Source of the DNA: Bacteroidales bacterium
GTDB lineage: Bacteria > Bacteroidota > Bacteroidia > Bacteroidales > UBA12077
Direction of reading: 5' to 3'
Assembly: GCA_019038645.1 (NCBI GenBank)
Contig: JAHOYT010000052.1
Coordinates: 1-50,177, forward strand
DNA length: 50,177 nt
Below the pieces are notes generated by a model, which worked only from the letters and a program-made list of their open reading frames with translations, ran no database searches and was not told the DNA's origin. The first letter of the stretch is position 1. Every line of letters starts with the position of its first letter. Below, one piece after another: positions 25,013 to 34,512 of this stretch. The translations under genes and the position numbers were made by a program.

Positions 25013-26842
25013 ATGAAGATTAGCAGTATACAAAAGGTTATTTATTTGATGTTTTTTGCCACGATTTTGTATGGATGTGCAAAGATTGTTGCTCCAACTG
25101 GTGGGCCTAAAGATAAAGAACATCCATTAATTGTTGAGAGCGATCCGCCGTTTAATTCAGTTAATTTCGAAAGCGATCAAATCAACATTACCTTTAATGA
25201 ATTTATTCAGCTAAAAGATTTAAATAATAACTTAATTATTTCGCCTCCCGTTGAAAAAAAGCCAATTGTCAGAGTTAAAGGCAAAACGCTGAATATTAAA
25301 TTTGAGGAAGATTTAGAAGATTCCACAACATACAATATTAATTTTGGAAATTCAGTTCAGGATTATAATGAAGGAAATCCTATAGAAAATTTTCAGTATG
25401 TTTTATCTACAGATACATATATTGATTCATTATCAGCTGAGGGCACCGTACTTAATGCTTTCAGCCTGAAACCTGAAGAAGGAGTGTTTGTAATGCTTTA
25501 TACCTCATTTGAAGATTCGGTACCATTTCAACAGGTGCCGAAGTATCTCTCCAAAACAAATAAAGAAGGTTTTTTCAGAATTAATAATATAAGTCATAGC
25601 AATTATAAATTATTTTGTGTCAGGGATTTTAACAGAAATTACTTATTTGATTTGCCAAATGAAGAAATTGCATTTACTGATTCTCTTTTGAGCTTTGATT
25701 TAATTACAAAGACAGAAACAGATACAATATTTAAATCAGATACTTTGTCAGAAAATAAGACCAGCTTAATGATTGACAGTATTAATTCGGTACTGAACAG
25801 AGAAGTTGATACAATTATTACTAGAACAAGATCATTTTATCCGGTACATAATTACATTTTTAGATTATTTATGGAGGACAGTGATGTACAATACTTAGCA
25901 AATTATAAACGTGAAAGTAAACAGAAAATTGAAATTTTGTTGAATAAGTCAGCTAAAGACAGCATTGTTTTATCGTTAGTTGATACTACAATTAATAATT
26001 CATGGTTTTTGAGAGAAGCAAGCTCTGATCTGGACTCGGTAATATACTGGTTAACCGACACAGCTCTTTACAATGCTGAAAATTTACTAACCACTTTTTC
26101 ATATTACAAAGAAGATTCAAACCTGGTATTTCAATGGGTTACTGATACGATAAAATTCAGGTATTTTGAGCCAACGAAAAGGAAAAGGGAAGAAGATGAA
26201 AAAGTATTTCTGAAATATTCATTAAATGTAAAAAACAGAGCCACCCTTGATTTAAATAATAAAATAAATTTTTCTTTTGAAACGCCTGTTGGTCATATAG
26301 ATACGGCGGCGATTAAACTTTTTGCGAAAGTAGATTCTCTTGAGTTTTCAATAGATTACTCTTTAACAAGCGACAGTTTAAAAATGAGAAAGATAAATAT
26401 GGATGTTGACTGGTCTGAAGATACAGTATACAGACTGGAAATTTATCCTGGCGCTTTTACAGATATATATGAGCTTTCAAATGATACAAGTATTATTGAA
26501 ATTAAAACTCAGAAACGGGATTTTTATGGTAAAATTTTAGCTGATATAACAGGAACAGACTCTTCTTTTCAGGTCATCTGCCAGCTTGTTGTTCCTGGAA
26601 AGGAAGGAGAAAAAATTATTAAAGAAACAACAATCAATTCTGACCAGATTGTTGAATTTGATTATTTGCCGCCTAAAGAATTTATTTTTAAGGTAATACT
26701 TGATACAAATTTTAACAATAAATGGGATACAGGCGAGTATTTAAAAAATATTCAACCTGAGGAAGTGTTATATCATATAGAAAAAATAAAAGTTCGCTCA
26801 AACTGGGATATTGAAATTAATCTGGATGTAAAAAAACAATAA
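25013..26842 (+). CDS. Big_5 (Ig-like) domain lipoprotein
   Basis: This 609-residue envelope lipoprotein has a signal peptide ending in LYGC (Cys22). The N-terminal module (about 25-135) has the Big_5 Ig-like pattern: SDPPFNSVNFESDQINITFNE-type opening, a ..NLIISPPVEKKP.. strand and TTYNINFGNSVQDYNEGN. A prealbumin-like beta region follows (about 140-215), then a long poorly conserved region and a second Ig-like stretch near 390-490. Proteins with this opening are common in Bacteroidota, and their role is unknown. A small thiamine-binding-type gene starts 11 bases after the stop, probably on the same transcript. Confidence 0.82.
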   Translation: MKISSIQKVIYLMFFATILYGCAKIVAPTGGPKDKEHPLIVESDPPFNSVNFESDQINITFNEFIQLKDLNNNLIISPPVEKKPIVRVKGKTLNIKFEEDLEDSTTYNINFGNSVQDYNEGNPIENFQYVLSTDTYIDSLSAEGTVLNAFSLKPEEGVFVMLYTSFEDSVPFQQVPKYLSKTNKEGFFRINNISHSNYKLFCVRDFNRNYLFDLPNEEIAFTDSLLSFDLITKTETDTIFKSDTLSENKTSLMIDSINSVLNREVDTIITRTRSFYPVHNYIFRLFMEDSDVQYLANYKRESKQKIEILLNKSAKDSIVLSLVDTTINNSWFLREASSDLDSVIYWLTDTALYNAENLLTTFSYYKEDSNLVFQWVTDTIKFRYFEPTKRKREEDEKVFLKYSLNVKNRATLDLNNKINFSFETPVGHIDTAAIKLFAKVDSLEFSIDYSLTSDSLKMRKINMDVDWSEDTVYRLEIYPGAFTDIYELSNDTSIIEIKTQKRDFYGKILADITGTDSSFQVICQLVVPGKEGEKIIKETTINSDQIVEFDYLPPKEFIFKVILDTNFNNKWDTGEYLKNIQPEEVLYHIEKIKVRSNWDIEINLDVKKQ

Positions 26843-26853
26843 AACTAATTGAT

Positions 26854-27165
26854 ATGTCCGTACTTTTAGAGTTTGCCATGTTCCCTACCGATAAAGGTGA
26901 TAGTGTTAGTGAATATGTAAGTCAGATAATTAAAATGATTGATGAAAGTAGGTTCAGTTATAAACTCACTGCAATGGGAACAATTATTGAAACCGAAACC
27001 CTGAAAGAAGCACTGGAAATGGTTAACAAATCCTATGAAATTCTTGAACCATATTCAAACAGAGTTTATTCTTCAATTAATCTTGACATTCAAAAAGCAA
27101 AATCCGGCCGGATAGAAAAGAAAATAGAGTCTATTGAGTCTAAAATCGGAAAGATTAACCATTAG
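26854..27165 (+). CDS. MTH1187-family (DUF77) thiamine-binding-type protein
   Basis: This 103-residue cytoplasmic protein has the ferredoxin-like beta-alpha-beta layout of the MTH1187/YkoF family: SVLLEFAMFPTDKGDSVSEYVSQ, then YKLTAMGTIIET and a final helix. Family members are small oligomers, some of which bind thiamine-related ligands. No thiamine genes lie nearby, so the ligand is inferred only from the family. It is coupled to the Big_5 lipoprotein gene by an 11-base gap. Confidence 0.82.
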   Translation: MSVLLEFAMFPTDKGDSVSEYVSQIIKMIDESRFSYKLTAMGTIIETETLKEALEMVNKSYEILEPYSNRVYSSINLDIQKAKSGRIEKKIESIESKIGKINH

Positions 27166-27285
27166 CTAAATAGCCACATATCGTTTTTCAATAAAAAGTG
27201 AACAAAATAGTTCGTTTTTACGTAGAATGTTAATATCTTGTCAGGCTCTGATTTATTAACATTTTTGTTTAAAAGCCCCATAAGT

Positions 27286-30200
27286 ATGACTAAACGAATT
27301 GTAACTTTTTTACTCTTATTTTTTATTGCAGGTTTTTCAATTGCACAGAAAAGCCATAAAATTAATCTTATTTCCGCATCGCCAGGATCAAAAATCCATA
27401 ATTTAGAAAAAGTGTCGGCTACAGCACAAGGGATAGTCATCAGAGAGTCGATTCAGACAATTGAGTTTGTTGAAAAAGACACAAAAGAAGGAGCTTTTCT
27501 TCAGTTTTTTTCAGAGGGAATGACTAAAACTTTTAATGCGGGGAAACCCGATTTACCGATATTTTCCAGACTTATTGAAATTCCGTTTAATCAGAAAGCT
27601 CTTGTTAAAATTATAAGTTACGAAGAGCAGATAGTTGAATTAAAAGATTATGAACTGACAAAAGAAATTTATCCAGCGCAACCATCTGTTGCAAAAAGCG
27701 TTGACCCCAAACATGTTCCTTTTTATAAGAGTAGGGAGGTTTATAAAACAAATGAGTTTTTTAAAAATGAACTGGTAAAATTTGAAGACAAAGGATATTT
27801 AAGAAATAAGCATTTAGGATACATCGAAATTTCTCCGTTTGAATATAATCCGGTAACAAATACTGTAAAAGTTTTTAATAATATTGAGGTTGAGGTAACT
27901 TTTATTCCCGACGTAAAAATGAATGGAGTAAATGTAAAAAGTCTGGAGTCTCCTTATTTTAGCAATATTGTTACCAATACCATAAATAGTTTTGAGGATA
28001 CAAAAGCACTTATTGAAGGTCCTGTAAAATATGTTATTGTTTCCGATCGTATGTTTGAAACAATACTGGAGCCATTTATTGAGTGGAAAACCATGAAAGG
28101 ATTTAATGTTATTGCTGCATATACAGATAATATTGGCACAACAACAACAGAAATAAAAGCTTACCTAAAGGATTTGTATGATAACCCTTCCGATGGAATT
28201 TCTCCAAGCTTTGTTTTGCTTGTTGGGGATATTGCGCAAATACCCGCTTTTAGCAATGGGCATGTAACTGATCTGTATTATGCTGAGTATACAGGTGACA
28301 GATTGCCTGAAGTTTTTATCGGAAGATTTTCTGCAGAAACAGTTGAAGAACTACAACCACAGATTGACAAAACACTTGAGGTTGAAAAATTTGAAATGCC
28401 GGACCCTTCATATTTAAATAACGTTGTTTTAATTGCAGGTGTTGACGGAACTTACGCTCCAACATACGGGAATGGATTTGTAAATTATGCATCATCGTAT
28501 TATATTAATAGTGAAAATGGAATAAATGCGCTAAATTATTTGTATCCTGCATCGGGAAGCGCTGATTTGCAAATTAGAACGGATATTTCAAATGGCGTTG
28601 CTTTGGCTAATTACACAGCACATTGTGCGTCAAGTGGATGGTCTGATCCTTCGTTTTCAACTAGTCATATTGAGGATCTGACTAATGAGCACATGTATCC
28701 ACTACTAATTGGAAATTGTTGTGAATCAAATAAATATAATTCTGATGATTGTTTTGGCGAAAAAATAGTAATGGCCGATAAGAAAGGTGCTGTTGGTTAT
28801 ATTGGTGGCTCAAACTTAACATACTGGGACGAGGATTACTGGTGGGCTATTGGAGTGTCATCCATTAGTGCAAATCCTACATACGAAAACAGTGGTTTAG
28901 GAGCTTATGACAGATCTTTTCATTTAAACGGAGAGTCGAAAGAAGATTGGTATGTAACTCAGGGACAAATAAACGTTGCTGGCAATCTTGCTGTTGAAGC
29001 ATCAGGTTCGGGACGTAAAACGTATTATTGGGAAATTTACAATCTTATGGGCGACCCGTCTTTAACGCCATTTATTTCCGTTCCGGAAGCATTAATAGCA
29101 TCATATAATTCAGAAATCATTATTGGCTCAACAACTATTCAGGTTGTAACGGAAGAAGATGCTTACGTTGCTGTTTCAAAAGATGGTGTTCTTCTTGATG
29201 TACAATTAGCAAGCTTATCCGGAATTGTTGATTTGAGTTTCGATACTTTGAAAAATGTTGGGAATATGGATATTGTAATAACCAAACAAAACCGCCAACC
29301 CGTAATTGATCAGATTTTAATTGTCCCTTCAACAACCCCATATATTATACTTGATGAATATAATATTAATGATTATTTAGGAAACTCTAACGGAGAAGCT
29401 GATTATGGCGAAACACTGAGTCTGGATGTTCAGTTAAAAAATGTTTCTGATGCCTATGATGCATTTGTAGTTAATGCGACTTTAACTTCAACGGATACTA
29501 ATGTAGTGATAACTGACGCAACGGAAAATTATAACACAATATTAAAATCGGAAATTTCGGCAATTGAAACCGCTTTTACATTTAATATTAAAAATCGTAT
29601 TGAAGATCAGCAGGTAATAAAACTGTTATTGACTATAACCGGAGAAAATTCGGAAGGAATTGAATATACATGGGAATCAAACATGAGTATAACTGTAAAT
29701 GCCCCGGTTTTAAAAATAGAGGAATTAATTGTTGATGATAGCAATTATAATAATAACGGAGTATTGGATCCCGGTGAAACGGCATTGTTAAAACTCCGGG
29801 TTGCAAATGAAGGTAACGCTGAATCGCCAAACCTTACAGGTGTAATAAATGAAATAACAGGTAGTTCTTATATAGATATAATCACTGGGGAAACATCTAT
29901 TCCTTCAATTGGTTCCGGCAAATCCAGGATTGCAGAGTTTGAAGTTATGCTGGATCAGGCAGAACATGTAGATGTTTTAATTAATATTGATTTTACGGTT
30001 GCGGAGAATGTGTATGATTATTACGTGGTTTCAGAAATAAAAGAAATGCTGACAGGTGTATATCCGGAGTATTTAATGTCCGACGCCGGAACACATATGA
30101 TTTTGACAAGGAATGCATTTTTTTATGACTCAGGTGGTGAAGTGAATAACTATTCCAATAATGAAAATTATACTGTTACGTTTTCACCTTATGATTCAAA

Positions 30201-31419
30201 TATAAACTTAAGTGTTAATTTTAATGTGTTCGATGTGGAAACAGATGCAGGTTGCGATTATGATAAGCTACGTATTTATAATGGTACTTCTAATAATGAT
30301 GAGCTAATTGGTGAATATTGTGGAACAGATTCGCCGGGGAAAGTTATTGCTTCTAATCCGGACGGAGCTTTAACATTTGTATTTTCTTCAGATGGTACAG
30401 TAACTGAAAGTGGCTGGGAGGCTGAAATACTGAATTTCGCCGAATATAGTTATCAGGTTACTGTTAATAATAATGAAGGTCCGATTGAAGGAGCGGTAGT
30501 TGAATTTAATGGAGATTCAATCACTACAGGCCCGGATGGCATAGCATTATTTAAAAATATACCTCAGGGTTACAACATTCCGTTGTCAATTACAGCAGTA
30601 AGCTATGAAGATTATGTTACAACTGTCGATTTATTGGGAGATCAAACAGAAGAAATTATTTTGATTGTTGATCAATATGATATAACATTTTTTATTAATG
30701 ATGCAGAAGGAAGCATGTCGGTTGAAAACGCTGAAATAAATTTTTTAGACCAAACTGTATATAGTGACGAAAAAGGGAAATATATTTTTAGTGATTTGGA
30801 TTATAGTTTAAATGAAATATATACTGTTACAAAAGATGGTTTTAAAGCAGCAACAGGAAATGTTGATGTTGATGAAGATTTAAATCTGATTGTTAATCTT
30901 TTGCCGATTTCTTACGAAATAACTTTTATGGTTATCGACTCTGATAAACTCCCTCTTGATGCCGTTAATGTTAGCTTTAATTCTACCGTTATTAGTACAA
31001 ATAGTAGTGGTGTTGCAATTTTTGACGAGGTAGTTCCGGCAAAGGGTATGGGTTATGCTTTAGCTAAATCCGGATATGATAATATTACCGGAACTGTTGA
31101 TGTTGAAGATAGCGATAAAACGATTGATGTTGAAATGTTGTTAAGTACTGGCGTCGGTTCTTTAACCAAAAGTGAGATTAATATATACCCAAATCCTTCA
31201 AATGGTATTTTTAACCTTGAAATTAATGGAACTGAAAATGAACAATATAAAGTAAATATATTTGATGTAATTGGTTCAATGGTGTATAGCAGAGTTTATG
31301 ATATTGGAATTAGCACAAAAGAGCAAATAGACATTTCTGATCATCCGAAAGGTATGTATTTTATGTCTGTTGAGAATAACAAAGGCATTGTGTTAAGTCG
31401 CAAAATAATTGTTAAATAA
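27286..31419 (+). CDS. Secreted C25 (gingipain-type) cysteine peptidase, T9SS type A
   Basis: This is a 1377-residue exported protease. ATG 27286 is chosen because a clean signal peptide follows (MTKRIVTFLL...FSIAQ); the frame is open to 27238. After a propeptide-like region the peptidase domain (about 230-600) has the catalytic His446 in YTAHC and the Cys at 478/479 in IGNCCESNKY, followed by CFGEKI, as in gingipains. Then come Ig-like domains, a CUB-type domain (about 926-1050, four spaced Cys/acidic motifs), carboxypeptidase-regulatory-like repeats, and a type A sorting domain (about 1300-1377, motif IYPNPSNGIFN, ending LSRKIIVK). It should be exported by the type IX system and attached outside. 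A strong terminator follows. Confidence 0.93.
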   Translation: MTKRIVTFLLLFFIAGFSIAQKSHKINLISASPGSKIHNLEKVSATAQGIVIRESIQTIEFVEKDTKEGAFLQFFSEGMTKTFNAGKPDLPIFSRLIEIPFNQKALVKIISYEEQIVELKDYELTKEIYPAQPSVAKSVDPKHVPFYKSREVYKTNEFFKNELVKFEDKGYLRNKHLGYIEISPFEYNPVTNTVKVFNNIEVEVTFIPDVKMNGVNVKSLESPYFSNIVTNTINSFEDTKALIEGPVKYVIVSDRMFETILEPFIEWKTMKGFNVIAAYTDNIGTTTTEIKAYLKDLYDNPSDGISPSFVLLVGDIAQIPAFSNGHVTDLYYAEYTGDRLPEVFIGRFSAETVEELQPQIDKTLEVEKFEMPDPSYLNNVVLIAGVDGTYAPTYGNGFVNYASSYYINSENGINALNYLYPASGSADLQIRTDISNGVALANYTAHCASSGWSDPSFSTSHIEDLTNEHMYPLLIGNCCESNKYNSDDCFGEKIVMADKKGAVGYIGGSNLTYWDEDYWWAIGVSSISANPTYENSGLGAYDRSFHLNGESKEDWYVTQGQINVAGNLAVEASGSGRKTYYWEIYNLMGDPSLTPFISVPEALIASYNSEIIIGSTTIQVVTEEDAYVAVSKDGVLLDVQLASLSGIVDLSFDTLKNVGNMDIVITKQNRQPVIDQILIVPSTTPYIILDEYNINDYLGNSNGEADYGETLSLDVQLKNVSDAYDAFVVNATLTSTDTNVVITDATENYNTILKSEISAIETAFTFNIKNRIEDQQVIKLLLTITGENSEGIEYTWESNMSITVNAPVLKIEELIVDDSNYNNNGVLDPGETALLKLRVANEGNAESPNLTGVINEITGSSYIDIITGETSIPSIGSGKSRIAEFEVMLDQAEHVDVLINIDFTVAENVYDYYVVSEIKEMLTGVYPEYLMSDAGTHMILTRNAFFYDSGGEVNNYSNNENYTVTFSPYDSNINLSVNFNVFDVETDAGCDYDKLRIYNGTSNNDELIGEYCGTDSPGKVIASNPDGALTFVFSSDGTVTESGWEAEILNFAEYSYQVTVNNNEGPIEGAVVEFNGDSITTGPDGIALFKNIPQGYNIPLSITAVSYEDYVTTVDLLGDQTEEIILIVDQYDITFFINDAEGSMSVENAEINFLDQTVYSDEKGKYIFSDLDYSLNEIYTVTKDGFKAATGNVDVDEDLNLIVNLLPISYEITFMVIDSDKLPLDAVNVSFNSTVISTNSSGVAIFDEVVPAKGMGYALAKSGYDNITGTVDVEDSDKTIDVEMLLSTGVGSLTKSEINIYPNPSNGIFNLEINGTENEQYKVNIFDVIGSMVYSRVYDIGISTKEQIDISDHPKGMYFMSVENNKGIVLSRKIIVK

Positions 31420-31437
31420 AAGGTTTTTGAAAAGTTT

Positions 31438-31470
31438 AAACCCGGTCAGTATTCTGACCGGGTTTTTTTT
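31438..31470 (+). terminator. Intrinsic terminator after the C25 peptidase gene
   Basis: The stem AAACCCGGTCAG (31438-31449) pairs with CTGACCGGGTTT around a four-base loop, followed by eight Ts to 31470. It lies 18 bases after the stop codon. Confidence 0.93.
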
Positions 31471-31515
31471 ATCCCCAAATTTTTGGATATTTATGTTTTA
31501 TATAAAAATTAAATT

Positions 31516-32184
31516 GTGAAAGAAGAACAAAAAAGATTTTTACACAGCCTTGTTTTTCCTGCGTTATTCATAATAATAATCTGGATTGTAAAAATATCTG
31601 AAATTTTACTTGAAACTAATTTTGTTTTTTTAGGTATTTTTCCGTTAAAAGCTAAAGGCCTGATAGGTATTTTTACTTCCCCACTGATACATTCGGATTT
31701 TGAGCATTTAATTGCAAACAGCATACCTCTTTTAATACTTGGCACGGGTGTTTTCTATTTTTATAATAAGATTGCTTATAAAGTGTTTTTTTTAAGTTAC
31801 CTGATTGCCAATATCTGGATTTGGCTTGGTGCTCGCCAGGCATATCATATTGGTGCAAGTGGCTTGGTTTACAGCTACGCTTCTTTTTTATTCTTTAGCG
31901 GAATAGCCCGAAAAAATGTCAAACTTATAGCTATTTCATTACTGGTAATATTCCTTTATGGAAGTATGATTTGGGGAGTATTACCTATTCAACCACATAT
32001 TTCCTGGGAATCTCATTTGTTGGGAGCAATAGCCGGAATGATTCTGGCGTTTTATTACAGAAATCAGGGGCCGGAAAAGAAAAAATATAGCTGGGAGAAT
32101 GAAGAAGATGAAGAGCCTGAAGACGAAGACCGATATTGGGAAATAGATCATGATAAAGAATTGAAAGATGAGAAAGAGATTTAA
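31516..32184 (+). CDS. Rhomboid family intramembrane serine protease
   Basis: This 222-residue membrane protease cleaves substrates inside the bilayer. Six membrane segments are visible. The catalytic pair is Ser115 in GASG and His167 in SHLLGA, and the oxyanion-site pattern His64-x3-Asn68 (HLIAN) is kept. A long acidic Glu/Asp-rich cytoplasmic tail follows residue 185. The start is GTG at 31516; no ATG is available upstream of the first membrane segment. The 3' end overlaps the RlpA gene by 17 bases, so the two are translationally coupled. The substrate is unknown. Confidence 0.93.
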   Translation: MKEEQKRFLHSLVFPALFIIIIWIVKISEILLETNFVFLGIFPLKAKGLIGIFTSPLIHSDFEHLIANSIPLLILGTGVFYFYNKIAYKVFFLSYLIANIWIWLGARQAYHIGASGLVYSYASFLFFSGIARKNVKLIAISLLVIFLYGSMIWGVLPIQPHISWESHLLGAIAGMILAFYYRNQGPEKKKYSWENEEDEEPEDEDRYWEIDHDKELKDEKEI

Positions 32185-32869
32185 TATATTTTGGACTGTA
32201 ATTTTTTCAATGTTTTTTTCATTTGAATCATTACAAGCACAAAAAAGTTATTATGAAACTGGGATTGCCAGCTTTTATGCAGATAAGTTTGAGGGACGAA
32301 AAACAGCAAACGGAGAAATATACTATCATGCAAAAAAAACTGCGGCTCACAGAAAATTGCCGTTCGGCAGTATATTAAAAGTAACAAATATTGAAAATAA
32401 CAAATATGTGATTGTAAGGATTAACGACAGAGGGCCGTTTATAGATAACAGAGTAATTGATCTTTCAAAGTCGGCAGCAAAGGAGTTAGGCTTTGTAGAA
32501 AAAGGATTGGCAAAAGTTAAAATTGAGCTTATTGCATCGACAGATGATTTGCCTGATAAAAAGCCGGGAACAAGCCTTAAAAAAAGACTAGAGGGATATT
32601 ATAAAATTGATGTTAGTTTTAAAAATCCAACAGGAAAAGGAATACAGGCAGGCAGTTTTAGGGAAGATGAGAATATTTTTAAAATAGCCGAAGAGCTTAA
32701 GAGCAAGTATAAAACCGATGTATATATTCAGATTGTAAAAATAAAAAATGCCAAAGTATACAGAGTTATTGTAGGTAGCTCAATGGATGAAATTTATCTT
32801 AAAAAATTAAAAGAGCTTATTTCAAAAGATTATCCCGACTGCTTTGTTGTAACGTTTAAGAATTACTAA
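32168..32869 (+). CDS. rlpA: RlpA-family septal ring lytic transglycosylase with SPOR domain
   Basis: This 233-residue exported protein has a signal peptide (1-24, ending LQAQ). A double-psi beta-barrel domain (about 28-120) has the RlpA motifs [30 protein letters not shown] and the catalytic-region NDRGPF. A C-terminal SPOR-like domain (about 155-233, [11 protein letters not shown]) should bind denuded peptidoglycan at division sites. It is not lipidated, unlike E. coli RlpA: no lipobox Cys is present. It starts 17 bases inside the rhomboid gene and is convergent with the downstream UspA gene. Confidence 0.92.
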   Translation: MRKRFNIFWTVIFSMFFSFESLQAQKSYYETGIASFYADKFEGRKTANGEIYYHAKKTAAHRKLPFGSILKVTNIENNKYVIVRINDRGPFIDNRVIDLSKSAAKELGFVEKGLAKVKIELIASTDDLPDKKPGTSLKKRLEGYYKIDVSFKNPTGKGIQAGSFREDENIFKIAEELKSKYKTDVYIQIVKIKNAKVYRVIVGSSMDEIYLKKLKELISKDYPDCFVVTFKNY

Positions 32870-32883
32870 AGGTGCTAAATGCA

Positions 32884-33711
32884 CTATACATGTAACTCCT
32901 TAGGATTTACACATAAAACCGGAATGCTTGATTTGTTTAGTATTTGTTGAGCCGCGGTTCCCAGTATAAAATTAGCATCAGATACTTGTTCTGTCATTAT
33001 AGAAATCATATCTCCCTTAATCATATTTGAATAAGTAAGAATTAATTCTGTAATATCTGGTCCTGTTAACGAATCAACAACGCATTTAATTTTACGCTTT
33101 TCAAGGTAATCACATACCTGATTTGAAAAAGCAGTTAACTTTTTAACAATGTCTTCAGCTTGTAATGATGTAACAGTTATAACGTGAATTTCTGCATTAA
33201 AATTTTTTGCTAATTCTGCAGTAAAAGGAAGTTTTTGTCTTGTGTCAGCACTAATGTCGAGAGGTAAAATAATTCTAGATATTTTTTTTGGTAATTGCCC
33301 TCCTCTAATAGCAATAACAGGCTTGCTGGTTGCTGAAATGATTTTAAAAGCGTTACTTCCAATAAAGAATTTTTCAAATCCTGAAGCTCCGTGTGTTGAG
33401 ACTACTATAAAAGAATTGTTAAAAGATTCAGCCTGATTAACAATTTCACGATATATTCTACCCGTTTTAATTATACAACCTAACTTTACATCTTGTCCTA
33501 AACCGGCGCTGTATTTTTCTTTCAATTTATCAAACCCGTCTTTGGCAAACCGATGTTCTTGTTCTTTAGACCCCGGATTATAATCCATGCTTTTTTTCTG
33601 AACATAAACCATCTGGATTTTGCTTTTAATATTTCGGGAAAATAATAAGGCAAGCTCTAACCCTTTTAACGACTCAGGAGAAAAGTCAATAGGAACAATT
33701 ATATGATACAT
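32884..33711 (-). CDS. Universal stress protein, two tandem UspA domains
   Basis: This 275-residue cytoplasmic protein carries two Usp domains. The first (1-140) opens IIVPIDFSPESLKGLELAL and has the ATP loop pattern HGASGFEKFFIGS. The second (about 145-275) opens RIILPLDISADTRQ and has a degenerate nucleotide loop (TEQVSDANFILGTAAQQIL). It lies on the minus strand 84 bases downstream of lspA; an 11-bp inverted repeat frames that gap. It is the second Usp gene in the window, unrelated in layout to the DUF2007 fusion. Confidence 0.9.
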   Translation of the reverse strand: MYHIIVPIDFSPESLKGLELALLFSRNIKSKIQMVYVQKKSMDYNPGSKEQEHRFAKDGFDKLKEKYSAGLGQDVKLGCIIKTGRIYREIVNQAESFNNSFIVVSTHGASGFEKFFIGSNAFKIISATSKPVIAIRGGQLPKKISRIILPLDISADTRQKLPFTAELAKNFNAEIHVITVTSLQAEDIVKKLTAFSNQVCDYLEKRKIKCVVDSLTGPDITELILTYSNMIKGDMISIMTEQVSDANFILGTAAQQILNKSSIPVLCVNPKELHV

Positions 33712-33795
33712 AATAGACTAATTTATAATTTCTAATAAAGAAACAATATTTTTAGGAAATACGAAAACGAAATATTATGCATTTAATTTAAAAAA

Positions 33796-34407
33796 TTAGT
33801 CTAAATGCTTAAAGAAAGACCTTTCAAAAATAAGAATATAAGCTACACCAATCGTTATAGATGAATCAGCGATGTTAAAAACAGGTCTGAAAAATATAAA
33901 TTGTTGATTAGCCCAGAAAGGAAACCAGTCAGGATACTGACCTTTAAGAATAGGGAAGTATAGCATGTCAACAACTTTACCTTGCAGCCAGGTAGAATAT
34001 CCTCCTGCATCGGGTAAAAATTCTGCTATCCGATAAAAACTTTCATCAAAAATAACACCGTAAAAAATACTGTCAAGAATATTTCCAATAGCTCCGGCCA
34101 TAATAAGCGAAATGCTTATAACAATCATTTTAGGAGCATTTTGTTTAATTAGGATTTTTAGATACCAGCCAATACCAATTACAGCAATAATCCGAAACAA
34201 GGTCAGGAAAATTTTACCGTTTCGGCCCCAAAACTCCATTCCGAATGCCATTCCATTGTTTTCGGTAAAATGAATAATAAACCAATTACCAAGAATATTA
34301 TATTCCTGCCCTAAAATCATATGTGTTTTAATCCATATTTTAAAAGCCTGATCAATAATTAATACCAGTAATATTATCAGGACAGATTTTGTTGTAATTG
34401 ATTTCAT
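33796..34407 (-). CDS. lspA: Lipoprotein signal peptidase (signal peptidase II)
   Basis: This inner-membrane aspartic protease removes the signal peptide from lipidated prolipoproteins, after Lgt. It has 203 residues, longer than the roughly 160 of the E. coli enzyme. The catalytic Asp sit in GNILDSIFYG and FNIADSSI. The extra length is an insert of about 35 residues between these motifs, GGYSTWLQGKVVDMLYFPIL and the following aromatic stretch, which is common in Bacteroidota LspA. Four membrane segments are visible. A terminator separates it from the upstream dksA-like gene. Confidence 0.96.
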   Translation of the reverse strand: MKSITTKSVLIILLVLIIDQAFKIWIKTHMILGQEYNILGNWFIIHFTENNGMAFGMEFWGRNGKIFLTLFRIIAVIGIGWYLKILIKQNAPKMIVISISLIMAGAIGNILDSIFYGVIFDESFYRIAEFLPDAGGYSTWLQGKVVDMLYFPILKGQYPDWFPFWANQQFIFFRPVFNIADSSITIGVAYILIFERSFFKHLD

Positions 34408-34451
34408 TATTATAATTTTAATTTGGGCATAAAACTATTAAAAAGAGTCGA

Positions 34452-34490
34452 ATAAAAAAAAATGATTGAATCGTTTTGATCCAATCATTT
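34452..34490 (-). terminator. Intrinsic terminator after the DksA-like gene
   Basis: On the minus strand AAATGATTG pairs with CAATCATTT (34482-34490 with 34460-34468), extended inward by three pairs across one mismatch, then a run of about eight Ts. It stands 23 bases past the DksA-like stop. Confidence 0.85.
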
Positions 34491-34512
34491 CATAAAATAT
34501 GTTAAAATATAA

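Noticed and set aside
31741-31760. TTGGCACGGGTGTTTTC as a sigma-54 site
   Set aside because: It lies inside the rhomboid gene and lacks the TTGC half.
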